The notes: generated by a model from the letters alone, not told the origin. 37,168 bases of DNA from VFJL01 sp037147395 (GCA_037147395.1 JBAWVG010000010.1:1-37168); one strand, 5' to 3'. Shown: positions 7,321 through 15,764, counted from the first letter of the stretch. Program-made: numbers and translations.

Positions 7321-7349
7321 ATTCTACTGAATTAATGAAAAAATATCAA
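7321..7349 (-). promoter_or_regulatory. Strong sigma70 promoter for the rpsF operon
   Basis: On the minus strand, TTGATA (7344-7349) and TAGAAT (7321-7326) are separated by exactly 17 bases. Each box matches the consensus at 5 of 6 positions. The discriminator after the -10 is GC-rich (AGCGCCC), as at growth-rate-controlled promoters. Predicted transcription start is near 7314, giving a leader of about 100 bases with two hairpins. Confidence 0.75.
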
Positions 7350-7389
7350 ATCTACTTCGGTTCAAATGCATCCCTATTTAGGAGGAATG

Positions 7390-8133
7390 TCATTCCAAGA
7401 CTCCTCTCTGACGGCGAGTTTCGAATAGACAAATACCCGCACTGACTGAAACATTAAGACTCTCTATACTCCCCATCATGGGGATTGAGACCATCTGATC
7501 ACAGGTCTCACGGGTGAGTCTCCTCATACCCTCCCCCTCTGCCCCCATCACCCATGCGATCGGACCCTCTAGCTTCACTGAACCGAGCTTGCTGTCAGCA
7601 TCGGCCGCAGTTCCAATGATCCAGATCCCACGATCCTTCAATTCTCGTAGTGTACGGGCAAGATTGGTCACAGCGATATAGGGGACATTGTCTGCAGCAC
7701 CGCTCGCCACTTTATAGACCGTCGCATTAAGTCCCACAGCACGGTCTTTAGGTGCGACCACCGCATGTGCGCCGAATGCATCTGCCACTCTCAAACAAGC
7801 GCCGAGATTATGCGGATCCTGCACACCATCCAGTACCAATATCAGAGCAGGCTCAGTGAGAGTGTCGAGAACATCCTCGATATCGACATAACTGCGATTG
7901 GCATCGATATTTGCAGCCACCCCCTGGTGGCGAGCACCCCCTGCCATGCTGGCGAGTCTAGTGCTATCACACAGGATCAGCCGAAGACCCTGAGACTCGG
8001 CCATCTTAGTTAGATCACGCGCGCGCTGATCGTGACGAGCGGAGTCGAGGAAGATCTCCTTCACGCTGTCTGGATTCTGACGCAGTCGGCTGATGACTGC
8101 ATGGAAGCCGAATATTAAACGGATACTGGACAT
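7390..8133 (-). CDS. rlmB: 23S rRNA (guanosine-2'-O-)-methyltransferase RlmB
   Basis: SPOUT-class methyltransferase that modifies G2251 in the 23S P-loop. The 247-residue protein has an N-terminal substrate-binding domain (RLIFGFHAVISRLRQNP). The trefoil-knot catalytic domain has the three TrmH-family motifs: LDGVQDPHNLGACLRVADAFG (motif 1), AWVMGAEGEGMRRLT (motif 2) and IPMMGSIESLNVSVSAGICLFE (motif 3). It lies 129 bases downstream of rnr on the same strand, a common pairing. ATG start. Confidence 0.97.
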   Translation of the reverse strand: MSSIRLIFGFHAVISRLRQNPDSVKEIFLDSARHDQRARDLTKMAESQGLRLILCDSTRLASMAGGARHQGVAANIDANRSYVDIEDVLDTLTEPALILVLDGVQDPHNLGACLRVADAFGAHAVVAPKDRAVGLNATVYKVASGAADNVPYIAVTNLARTLRELKDRGIWIIGTAADADSKLGSVKLEGPIAWVMGAEGEGMRRLTRETCDQMVSIPMMGSIESLNVSVSAGICLFETRRQRGVLE

Positions 8134-8262
8134 TTAAGGATACCCCCTAGATACCGACCATCACATGCACCCCTATGCCCGGTTCCAAAAGTGCTCTGAT
8201 TGAGATGTTGAATTTTAGAAACAGTCTTGAAGGTGTCGTTGCATCTGGAAATAGATTCGACT

Positions 8263-10437
8263 TTATTCGCCCTTCCCAGCCAGCACAAAATCGATCTTGC
8301 TGGTCTCGAGATCGACACGCACGATCTTAATCCGCAAACGGTCACCCAAACGGTAACGCTTTCCGCTACGCTCTCCCAGCAGCATATGCTTAGCAGAATC
8401 GAAATGGAAGTAATCGCTAGGAAGCTCGGATATGTGTACTAATCCCTCTACATAGATGCCATCCAACGCGACGAATAAACCGAAGCCGGTGACACTGCTG
8501 ATGACACCGTCGAAACACTCTCCGATCCGGTCCATCATGTAGAAGCACTTGAGCCAAGACTCCACATCTCGACTGGCCTCGTCTGCACGCCTCTCCGTCT
8601 GTGAGCAATGCATCCCTAATTGGCGCCAGTCTCCTGGGGAGTAAGCATCTCCACTCAAGACCGACTTGATCGCTCGGTGGACCAGCAAGTCTGGATAGCG
8701 ACGGATGGGTGAGGTGAAGTGCGTATAGGACTCATAGGCGAGCCCGAAGTGACCGACATTGTCAGGGCTATAAACCGCTTGGCGTAGGGACCTGAGCATG
8801 ACTGTTTGTAGCAGCTGTGCATCCGGCCGGTCCTTGATCTCGGCCAATGTCCGGGCATAGTCTTTGGCATGGGGCTCATCCCCTCCACTCAACTGCAGGC
8901 CAAACTCCTTGAGGAAACTGCGTAACGCAATTAACTTCTCCGGAGTGGGGCCCTCATGGATACGGTATAAGGTCGATTGCTTGTGCTTCTGCAGGAAGTC
9001 GGATGCGCATACATTGGCAGCCAGCATGCACTCCTCAATCAGACGGTGTGCATCATTACGCTTCACCGGTAAGATCCTCTCAATCTTACCCTGATCATTA
9101 AAGATCATCTGTGTCTCAATCGTCTCGAAGTCAATCGCACCACGTCTCTCACGAGCCTTCAGCAGTAACCGGAATAACTTGTAGATCAACTGAAGGTGAG
9201 GAAGCAACTGTGTATGTCGGTTGGCATCCTCACCAAGAGGATTCTCCAGCATCGCCGCCACCTGAGTGTAGGTGAACCGTGCATGCGAATAAATGACCGC
9301 CGGGTAAAAATGGTAATCGAGGAAATCTCCACCGGCATCAAGATGCATCTCACATACCATACAGAGACGGTCCACCTGCGGATTGAGGGAGCATAACCCG
9401 TTAGATAAGACCTCTGGAAGCATGGGGATCGCGCGCCTCGGGAAGTAGACCGAATTGCCACGATTGAATGCCTCCCGATCCAATGCATCGGCGGGCCGTA
9501 CATAGTGACTGACATCTGCGATCGCGACATACAACTTATAACCATCAGCATCCTGCTCACAGTAGACCGCATCATCAAAGTCACGAGCGGTCTCTCCATC
9601 AATCGTCACCAATGGCAGATGACGGAGATCTTTCCTCCCGGTCAGGTCACTCTGTAGCACCTTGTCCGAGAACTTAGCCGAAACCTTGTCCACCTCAGGT
9701 GGAAACTCGTAGGGCAGATCATACTTACGCAGCGCGATCTCAATCTCCATCCCGGGCGCAGAATAATCCCCCAGAATCTCGATAATACGTCCGATCGGCT
9801 GGGCATTCTTACTGGGCTGTTGGATGATCTCTAGCATCACTACCTGTCCTGACTTGGCTCCCATGGACTCTTCCTTGGGAACTAAGATATCCTGGCTGAT
9901 ACGTCTATTCTCAGCCTCTACAAACAGAATTCCATGATCCGAATGAAGCCTCCCAACCAACTTAGTAACGCCACGCTCCAGCACCTCGACGATGGCGCCC
10001 TCCCGACGACCACGGCGATCCAGACCTATCTCGCGTAGCATCACCCGGTCCCCGTGAAGTACCTTGTGCATCTCCTTGGGGCCTAGGAATAGATCAGGAC
10101 TACCATCATCTGGAATCAGGAAACCAAATCCATCCGCATGACCCTGAACCCTGCCCATGATCAGATCGAGCTTCTCCACCACGCAGATATCGCCCTTGCG
10201 GTTACGCATGATCTGCCCCTCTCTCACCATGGCGGAGAGACGGCGGCTGAATATTTCGTGTTCTTCAGCAGTGATTGACAGCAACTTGTGCAGCGCCCCC
10301 TCTGCAACAGGAACTCCCTGCTCTTTCAGGACTTGGAGCATGAACTCCCTGCTTGGGAGGGGATGTCCATACTGCTCTTTTTCACGCTGGAGATGTGGGT
10401 CTAGACTGCGTAGTTCAGGCCGTTTCTTAATTGACAA
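8263..10437 (-). CDS. rnr: Ribonuclease R
   Basis: Processive 3'-5' exoribonuclease that degrades structured RNA, acts in trans-translation and supports RNA quality control. It is 724 residues. A winged-helix-like N terminus is followed by cold-shock domains, with GRVQGHADGFGFLIPD near 95-110. The RNB domain carries catalytic aspartates in TIDGETARDFDDAVYC (D280, D286, D288, D289). A C-terminal S1 domain (GVISSVTGFGLFVALDGIYVEGLVHIS) follows. It lacks the long basic tail of the E. coli enzyme (813 residues). Start is TTG, with AGGA ten bases upstream. Its 5' end overlaps the divergent tRNA-Leu promoter. Confidence 0.96.
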   Translation of the reverse strand: MSIKKRPELRSLDPHLQREKEQYGHPLPSREFMLQVLKEQGVPVAEGALHKLLSITAEEHEIFSRRLSAMVREGQIMRNRKGDICVVEKLDLIMGRVQGHADGFGFLIPDDGSPDLFLGPKEMHKVLHGDRVMLREIGLDRRGRREGAIVEVLERGVTKLVGRLHSDHGILFVEAENRRISQDILVPKEESMGAKSGQVVMLEIIQQPSKNAQPIGRIIEILGDYSAPGMEIEIALRKYDLPYEFPPEVDKVSAKFSDKVLQSDLTGRKDLRHLPLVTIDGETARDFDDAVYCEQDADGYKLYVAIADVSHYVRPADALDREAFNRGNSVYFPRRAIPMLPEVLSNGLCSLNPQVDRLCMVCEMHLDAGGDFLDYHFYPAVIYSHARFTYTQVAAMLENPLGEDANRHTQLLPHLQLIYKLFRLLLKARERRGAIDFETIETQMIFNDQGKIERILPVKRNDAHRLIEECMLAANVCASDFLQKHKQSTLYRIHEGPTPEKLIALRSFLKEFGLQLSGGDEPHAKDYARTLAEIKDRPDAQLLQTVMLRSLRQAVYSPDNVGHFGLAYESYTHFTSPIRRYPDLLVHRAIKSVLSGDAYSPGDWRQLGMHCSQTERRADEASRDVESWLKCFYMMDRIGECFDGVISSVTGFGLFVALDGIYVEGLVHISELPSDYFHFDSAKHMLLGERSGKRYRLGDRLRIKIVRVDLETSKIDFVLAGKGE

Positions 10438-10458
10438 AACAATGATTTCCTATAGAAT
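10431..10458 (+). promoter_or_regulatory. Promoter of tRNA-Leu
   Basis: A perfect -35 TTGACA (10431-10436) is followed after 16 bases by TAGAAT (10453-10458), then the GC-rich CGCCGC. This is the shape of a stringently controlled stable-RNA promoter. The -35 overlaps the first codons of divergent rnr, so the two genes share this control region. Confidence 0.75.
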
Positions 10459-10499
10459 TACGCCGCTACTCTGAACCCTTAATAGGGGTATCAGGCATT

Positions 10500-10586
10500 G
10501 CCCAGATGGCGGAATTGGTAGACGCACTAGGTTCAGGTCCTAGCGGTGGCAACACTGTGGAGGTTCGAGTCCTCTTCTGGGCACCA
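10500..10586 (+). tRNA. tRNA-Leu (anticodon CAG)
   Basis: A class II cloverleaf. Acceptor GCCCAGA pairs with TCTGGGC and is followed by an encoded ACCA end. The anticodon stem CTAGG/CCTAG encloses TTCAGGT, so the anticodon is CAG, decoding CUG. A long variable arm with TGGCAACACTG and the GGTTCGAGTCC T-arm are present. It stands alone with its own promoter and terminator. Confidence 0.97.
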
Positions 10587-10603
10587 TCAAATACCTACAA
10601 AGC

Positions 10604-10640
10604 CGCACCGTTACTGAACATCAGGCGGTGCGTTTTTATT
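10604..10640 (+). terminator. Rho-independent terminator after tRNA-Leu
   Basis: CGCACCG (10604-10610) and CGGTGCG (10626-10632) form a perfect 7-bp stem, followed by TTTTTATTT. It starts 18 bases past the tRNA CCA end. The loop of 15 bases is long, but stem and T-tract are good. Confidence 0.85.
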
Positions 10641-10814
10641 TGTATACCTAAAACTATACCTTAAAGATCTCGCTAGGCCTCTTTAAGAAGTCCCTCAGCA
10701 TTTTACCCCAGAGGCACCGCGGACCACGGCTATTTTTCCTCATTGCTTATTTCCTCACCATTTTCAGGGAGCCACTTGGATCTCGCCTGATGCGCCGTAG
10801 CAATATGTACAGAC

Positions 10815-12050
10815 TTAGGGACTGGACTCATCAAGTTCAGCGACCCAGCGTAGTGCCTTTAGCTCTATGATGGTCAACTCACCCAGGCTCAAAAACCCCA
10901 TCTCTGTCAGGATTCTAGAAGTAGCCTCGATATCGTTAGACTCCTTCCTTTCCAGCAGCATAAGCAGTCGACCCAGATCTCCACGACGAGACAACAGAGC
11001 AAGCTTTACTTCATTAGCCAGATTAATCTGGGCTACAATTTGCGGCATCGAAATACCAAGCAGGGTATCGAGTAGGGATAATATTCCGGCCATGAAGGCC
11101 CGATCGTGATATTGATGATCATGAGGACGCTGATCCATGGCAATCAACTCCATCATCTTGCCTCGGATGGTCGCCGTCTGCATCAGAGCATCTGCCTTCT
11201 GAACGTCGGCCCCTCCTAACGTGTATAAAAGGAGCTGGACCCATCTCTGAAGCTGTTTCCTGCCAAGCGCGACGATTGCTTGCTTCAAGGAGCCGATTTC
11301 ATGAGATAGGCCTGAAGCGGCTGAGTTCACCATCCGAACAAGGTTAAAGGTCAGTGTCGGATAACGCTTTAACTCTTGTTCGATGATAACGGTCTCAGCA
11401 TCACTCATGACCAATTCCAGAAGACGCAACAGACCCAATTGAGAGGGGTCCGCTCGCTTACCAGTGATGATCTGAGGACGTGCGAAGTGGTATCCCTGAA
11501 ACATATCGAAACCGATTTCCCTGCACTGCCTTGCCTGCTCAATGCTCTCCACCTTCTCCGCTAACAGCAATACCTTCCTAGACTTAAGCTGTCCAAAGAG
11601 TTCCATCAGGGCGCCCTCAGTAACCCCAAGTAGGTCTATCTTGACTATGTTGACGAGTGGCAACAATCGTTTGATTGGATCTGTCATCTCGACCACATCA
11701 TCGAGGGCCAGCTGGTAGCCTGCACGACGTAGCTCATCACACCGGCTGATCACTTGGTCGGTGATTGTGATGGTCTCGAGCAGTTCCAGAACCACCTGCT
11801 TCTTAGGAAGGAGGTAAATCATATCGCTCATCAAGAGCTCGGCATTGACATTGATGAATCCACGCCTCTTGCCGAGGACATTCTCTAGACCCAGCTCAGT
11901 ATAGGCATTCACAATGACACTCGCCGAGGCTGAGACATCATCAATGACGCCAGCCTCTAAGGAGGTTCCTGAGCGAAAGAGCAGCTCGTAGGCAACCAGA
12001 TTCTGACCACGATCGAGTATCGGTTGGCGACCAATAAAAATTTCCTGCAA
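10815..12050 (-). CDS. EAL-HDOD signalling protein
   Basis: A 411-residue cytoplasmic protein with an N-terminal EAL-type domain (about 1-200) and a C-terminal HDOD domain (about 205-400). In the EAL half the signature is YELLFR (E22-L-L) instead of E-A-L, but LALDD (114-118), VKID, LLAEKVE (162-168) and FQGYHFARP (184-192) remain. Cyclic-di-GMP binding is therefore possible, and hydrolysis uncertain. The HDOD half shows NLVRMVNSAASG and IGSLKQAIVALGRKQLQRW, typical of the fold. Members of this family act in motility, adhesion or stress signalling. TTG start with GGGAG seven bases upstream. It is divergent from the kinase gene. Confidence 0.88.
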   Translation of the reverse strand: MQEIFIGRQPILDRGQNLVAYELLFRSGTSLEAGVIDDVSASASVIVNAYTELGLENVLGKRRGFINVNAELLMSDMIYLLPKKQVVLELLETITITDQVISRCDELRRAGYQLALDDVVEMTDPIKRLLPLVNIVKIDLLGVTEGALMELFGQLKSRKVLLLAEKVESIEQARQCREIGFDMFQGYHFARPQIITGKRADPSQLGLLRLLELVMSDAETVIIEQELKRYPTLTFNLVRMVNSAASGLSHEIGSLKQAIVALGRKQLQRWVQLLLYTLGGADVQKADALMQTATIRGKMMELIAMDQRPHDHQYHDRAFMAGILSLLDTLLGISMPQIVAQINLANEVKLALLSRRGDLGRLLMLLERKESNDIEATSRILTEMGFLSLGELTIIELKALRWVAELDESSP

Positions 12051-12386
12051 TATGACTCCCTACGGCTGCACTGAGAAGTTTAATTTAAGCCAGTTGACCT
12101 AATTTAGCTTACCTCGGTTATATCAGATTTACTAAAAAAGTTATTTTCTATGCTCAATGTGGCAACCTATTCAGATGATGTCACGCCCGATTCAGGCCTT
12201 ACTACCAGAACTTTAGGTCATTTAGGCAAAATTTACAGTCCAGATAGAAGTCGTTAAGATGAGTGACCACTTGGCGACAAGACTAGATTCGATATTCATG
12301 ACAAGCATAATGAAGATGCAAATACCCATCCATCGCTCCGGAATGTCCACAAATGAAAATGGCAATTACTCCCAGAGAGGGGTGGA
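12051..12386. other. Intergenic region between divergent EAL-HDOD and kinase genes
   Basis: About 340 bases without a supported gene. It must hold the control sites for both flanking genes. TGACCTAA (12095-12102) recurs in inverted form as TTAGGTCA (12213-12220), and TTTAGG is repeated in tandem at 12212-12226. TTGACC at 12094-12099 could be a -35, but no well-spaced -10 follows. No clear promoter could be fixed on either strand. Confidence 0.5.
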
Positions 12387-12392
12387 TTGGAC

Positions 12393-13952
12393 ATGCTAGA
12401 GTCATCCACTGTGCCGTCAATAGATAGCCTTAAGGATCACGACCGGAAAGTTCTGCGTATCCTGATGGTGGAAGACTCTGCTGAAGATTCAGAGCTAATA
12501 ATGGATACCCTGATCAGGGGTAGTGGTTCCGAAGCTGAATATCTGAGGGTTGAGACCGCCTCAGCAATGCGAGTAGCCCTCGATCAGGGTGAATGGGATG
12601 TAATTCTGTCGGACCACAACCTTCCCAACTTCCCAACACATGAGGCCGTGAAAGTATGGCAAGACAGCGGCCATGGTATCCCACTCATTATCGTCTCAAA
12701 TCATATCGGAGAAGAGGCCGCTGTGGCCCTGATGAAGGCCGGTGTGCACGATTTTGTGACCAAAATAAACATGGCTCGCCTAGTCCCTGCGGTCCAAAGA
12801 AGTTTGCTCGAGACCCGAACACGCAGGCAATTTGAGAGAACACAATTCGCACTTCAGGAGAGTGAAGCACGTTTCAGGACGATCGCGGCCAATATACCGA
12901 GCATGATCTTCCAGTCGATCATGCAGTCGGACGGAACGACCCAACTGACCTATGTGAGCGAGGGATGTAATGAACTGCTCGGCATACCCCCCCAATCCCT
13001 CCAAGAGGCACCCGGCTTATTTCTCGATATGGTGATCCCTGAGGATAAGTTATCCCTCTACCAGTCTGTTGAGATGGCTACCGAGAGACTCTCCACCTGC
13101 AGCTGGGAGGGCCGTATCCGGGTCGGTGATGGGGGTGAGATCAAATGGGTCAATCTACGCCAAAGTCCACGTAAGCTCCCGGATGGGAATGTGGCATGGG
13201 AGGGCATCATCTCGAACGTAACCGAGGGCAAGCTCGCCGAGATCGAGATCAGGAGGGCTCACCGAGAATTGGGAGAACTGTCCTCACACTTCCAAACGAT
13301 CAAGGAGCGCGAGAGGATGGATCTCTCTCGCGAGATTCACGATGACCTGGGGGGAACTCTCACAGCCATCAAGATCGATTTACTCTGGCTAATCGACAAG
13401 CTACCGCCGGAGAATGCTCTCCTACTAGAGAAGGTCCAATTTATTGATACCCTGGCAGACCGATTGATCGACTCGACACAGCGCATCGCTCGCGACCTGA
13501 GACCTGGAATTCTAGATTATGGAATCGTTCCGGCCATCCAGTGGCAGGCCAAGGAGTTCCGAACACGTCTCGGAATACCCTGCGAGATTGACTGCTCGGA
13601 TGAGGATATTGTACTGGGATCAGATCTGTCTGCGGCCATCTTTAGAATCTTTCAAGAGACGCTCACAAATATCTCGAAACATGCCAATGCCACACGGGTC
13701 AAGATCAGCTTTAAAGCAGCCAATGGTCGTGCCGAGTTATTGGTATCTGATAATGGGAGAGGTCTCTCCAAGCAGGACCGTTCCAAATCCCGTTCATTCG
13801 GCATCCGTAGCATGCAGGAACGGTCACGATTCCTTGGGGGGGATGTCAGAATCGATAGCATGCCCGGAAAGGGGGTCACTGTGATCGTCAGTATCCCTTA
13901 TGAACTACATGAGTCTGAGGAGACCACCCCCGAGCAGAAGACCCTTTTTTAG
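12393..13952 (+). CDS. Soluble REC-PAS-HisKA_3 histidine kinase
   Basis: A cytoplasmic hybrid kinase of about 519 residues with no membrane segment. The N-terminal receiver domain (about 20-140) has the acidic pair VEDS, a phosphoacceptor aspartate in ILSDHNLP (about residue 74) and the conserved lysine of FVTK. A PAS domain (about 158-283) follows. The NarL-type dimerisation domain (HisKA_3) has ERERMDLSREIHDDLGGTL with the phospho-histidine near 316. HATPase_c has ETLTNISKHANAT (N-box) and SDNGRGL (G1). Its input is thus phosphorylation plus PAS sensing. The NarL-type regulator 318 bases downstream is the likely partner. ATG at 12393 is chosen; TTG at 12387 is possible. Confidence 0.92.
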   Translation: MLESSTVPSIDSLKDHDRKVLRILMVEDSAEDSELIMDTLIRGSGSEAEYLRVETASAMRVALDQGEWDVILSDHNLPNFPTHEAVKVWQDSGHGIPLIIVSNHIGEEAAVALMKAGVHDFVTKINMARLVPAVQRSLLETRTRRQFERTQFALQESEARFRTIAANIPSMIFQSIMQSDGTTQLTYVSEGCNELLGIPPQSLQEAPGLFLDMVIPEDKLSLYQSVEMATERLSTCSWEGRIRVGDGGEIKWVNLRQSPRKLPDGNVAWEGIISNVTEGKLAEIEIRRAHRELGELSSHFQTIKERERMDLSREIHDDLGGTLTAIKIDLLWLIDKLPPENALLLEKVQFIDTLADRLIDSTQRIARDLRPGILDYGIVPAIQWQAKEFRTRLGIPCEIDCSDEDIVLGSDLSAAIFRIFQETLTNISKHANATRVKISFKAANGRAELLVSDNGRGLSKQDRSKSRSFGIRSMQERSRFLGGDVRIDSMPGKGVTVIVSIPYELHESEETTPEQKTLF

Positions 13953-14270
13953 GACGCCCCCACCAACCTACAGATGACATCATGGCCATTACTGTGCGTC
14001 AATACCTAACCGAAATTGCAGTAGGGAGCATTGATGAAGGTGCTAGAATTGTACCCGGGCACTTCCAAGACTCTTGGTGATCTGGCATCATAATAAAGTA
14101 TTTAGATAATTCGGCTTAGCTCCTCAGACCGGCTCACACTTCGACAATTCCATTGCGAACAGCCTTGAAACATTTTTCATTCGGTATCGATAAAACTGTA
14201 TGAAGGCTCTCAGCCCTTACACCTTCCGACCCTGCTATTGCATCCACCCCATCCCAAGGCTGAGTCATCC
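13953..14270. other. Intergenic region between kinase and response regulator
   Basis: A 318-base gap, long for a two-component pair, with no supported gene. The frames are broken by stops. I see no convincing terminator after the kinase. A promoter-like pair lies near its right end (14165-14194). It may mean the regulator is transcribed separately. Confidence 0.45.
14165..14194 (+). promoter_or_regulatory. Candidate promoter for the response regulator
   Basis: TTGAAA (14165-14170, 5 of 6) is followed after 18 bases by GATAAA (14189-14194, 4 of 6). Predicted start is near 14201, about 70 bases before the ATG. Spacing is acceptable but the -10 is weak. Confidence 0.35.
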
Positions 14271-14903
14271 ATGATCAGGGTCCTAATCGCGGACGACCAT
14301 GCCATTGTCCGTCATGGATTAAAGCAAATCCTCGCTGAGACTGATGACCTCATCGTGGCGGGTGAGGCTGAGACAGGATTCCAAGCTATCAAGATGGCGA
14401 GGCTGGACTCATTCGATGTAGTCCTTCTGGACATCTCGCTACCAGACCGTAATGGAATCGAGGTCTTAAGCCAGATCAAGAAGACACAACCCAAGCTCTC
14501 GGTACTGATGCTGAGCATGCATACCGAGCACGAATTCGCAGTCCGGGCACTGAAGGCAGGGGCCTCAGGATACTTGAATAAGCAGAGCGCACCGGCTCAA
14601 CTGGTCACTGCAATCCGACAGGTCTCTGCCGGCAGAAAGTACATCAGTGCGGCACTGGCAGAAGCACTGGCCAATTCTCTCAGCGGTGACGCTGAGCAGC
14701 CACTTCATGAGCTACTATCGGATCGAGAATTTCAGACGTTACGCATGATCGCATCCGGGAAGTCTCTCTCAGCCATCTCCGAAGAGCTCTCTCTAAGCCC
14801 TAAAACAATCAGTGTCTACCGTGCAAGATTACTCGAGAAGCTTGATCTCAGAAATAATTCCGACCTAACCCGTTACGCCATCAAAAATAAACTGGGTGAT
14901 TAA
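14271..14903 (+). CDS. NarL/FixJ-family response regulator
   Basis: A 210-residue DNA-binding regulator. The receiver domain opens MIRVLIADDHAIVRHGL with D8-D9, phosphoacceptor D54 in LLDISLPDRNG, S82 and K104 (YLNK). A LuxR-type HTH lies at about 148-205 (LSDREFQTLRMIASGKSLSAISEELSLSPKTISVYRARLLEKL). The start was set at the ATG directly before the receiver strand; an upstream TTG (14238) would add an unlikely His/Pro-rich tail. It is the natural partner of the HisKA_3 kinase upstream. Its targets are unknown. The lipoprotein gene 90 bases downstream may be one. Confidence 0.94.
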   Translation: MIRVLIADDHAIVRHGLKQILAETDDLIVAGEAETGFQAIKMARLDSFDVVLLDISLPDRNGIEVLSQIKKTQPKLSVLMLSMHTEHEFAVRALKAGASGYLNKQSAPAQLVTAIRQVSAGRKYISAALAEALANSLSGDAEQPLHELLSDREFQTLRMIASGKSLSAISEELSLSPKTISVYRARLLEKLDLRNNSDLTRYAIKNKLGD

Positions 14904-14993
14904 CACGATCCAAATGTAAAGCTTGGTCGAAACTAAAGCGATACCTTCCAACTCATATCGCCCTCATGATGGCGATGGTCAGGATATCAAGTC

Positions 14994-15638
14994 GTGAAAT
15001 ATTGTGGAATAAGATTTCCAGAGCCTTCTTCCAGGACAGCCTTGCGAGCCCTCATCTACACCATTCTAGTCATAACTTTATTTGGTTGTGCGAGCTTCGA
15101 ACCACGCCACCAAGTCAGTCATCGTTATGAACCTCCGACTGATCCAGCGGGTATCGTTTGTTTAGCGGAATGCACACAACAACTTGCAGCATGTCAACAG
15201 AGTTGCACGTCTATCTACCAGATGTGTTTACAGCGTATAGAACCCCTCGCAGAGCAACGATACCAGGAAGTGGTCCGGCGCTATGAAAGTGAATCTCATA
15301 GTTACCGTCAGCAAGTGAATACTGGCCGCTTCTATCAATCCATTGGATGGGGAACATCCATGGGGAGATGGGGCGGATATCCTTTGGGAGCAGGCCCCGG
15401 CTGGGGCCCCTCATGGGGGTGGGGCGGCTCACCCTGGTATGGGATGGGGTATTCACCCACCTATTTTAATTTACCTGTACCGCCCCTTCAGCCAGACAGG
15501 AGAAGAGAACTCGACCGGTTAAGATACGAGCAATGCGAGAAGGAGTGTGACTGCCAGTCCATCCAAGATGCATGCTTCCTGAATTGCGGCGGAAAGAGAA
15601 TCGTGGAAGAGCGTTGCATTGCAAATTGTCCTAAATGA
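14994..15638 (+). CDS. Cysteine-rich lipoprotein of unknown function
   Basis: I do not recognise the family. The 214-residue protein has an N-terminal signal (hydrophobic core ALIYTILVITLF) and a lipobox LFGC with the lipidated cysteine at 32. The mature part has two cysteine clusters. One is C56-x3-C-x6-C-x3-C-x6-C78. The other is C181-x3-C-x-C-x6-C-x3-C-x9-C-x3-C212. A Gly/Trp/Tyr/Pro-rich linker (about 115-155) separates them. There are twelve non-lipid cysteines, an even number. The pattern suggests disulfide-stapled helical hairpins in the periplasm, perhaps metal binding. GTG start with AGGA upstream. It follows the response regulator. Confidence 0.82.
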   Translation: MKYCGIRFPEPSSRTALRALIYTILVITLFGCASFEPRHQVSHRYEPPTDPAGIVCLAECTQQLAACQQSCTSIYQMCLQRIEPLAEQRYQEVVRRYESESHSYRQQVNTGRFYQSIGWGTSMGRWGGYPLGAGPGWGPSWGWGGSPWYGMGYSPTYFNLPVPPLQPDRRRELDRLRYEQCEKECDCQSIQDACFLNCGGKRIVEERCIANCPK

Positions 15639-15737
15639 AATATGAGCAATATACGGAAGAACTCAAGAAGACATCCTAGTTGCGTGGCTTAAGAAAGGTA
15701 TAGGTACTCTTAACGCAGAAGAGGACACTAGAGCGCG

Positions 15738-15764
15738 ACCTACTGAATCTACTCAGGGGTTTTT
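15738..15764 (+). terminator. Weak candidate terminator after the lipoprotein gene
   Basis: ACC plus CTGA (15738-15746) can pair with TCAG plus GGT (15753-15760) across a small internal loop, followed by TTTTT. It lies about 100 bases past the lipoprotein stop and just before the convergent panC end. The stem is short and imperfect. Confidence 0.35.

Noticed and set aside
9186..9602. 138-codon frame inside rnr
   Set aside because: Overlaps the RNB catalytic domain in another frame; composition is a shadow of rnr.
10641..10814. Possible mobile-element remnant next to tRNA-Leu
   Set aside because: tRNA genes are common integration sites, but I found no att-like repeat of the tRNA end and no integrase-like coding. 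The short basic frames on the minus strand are too small to support.
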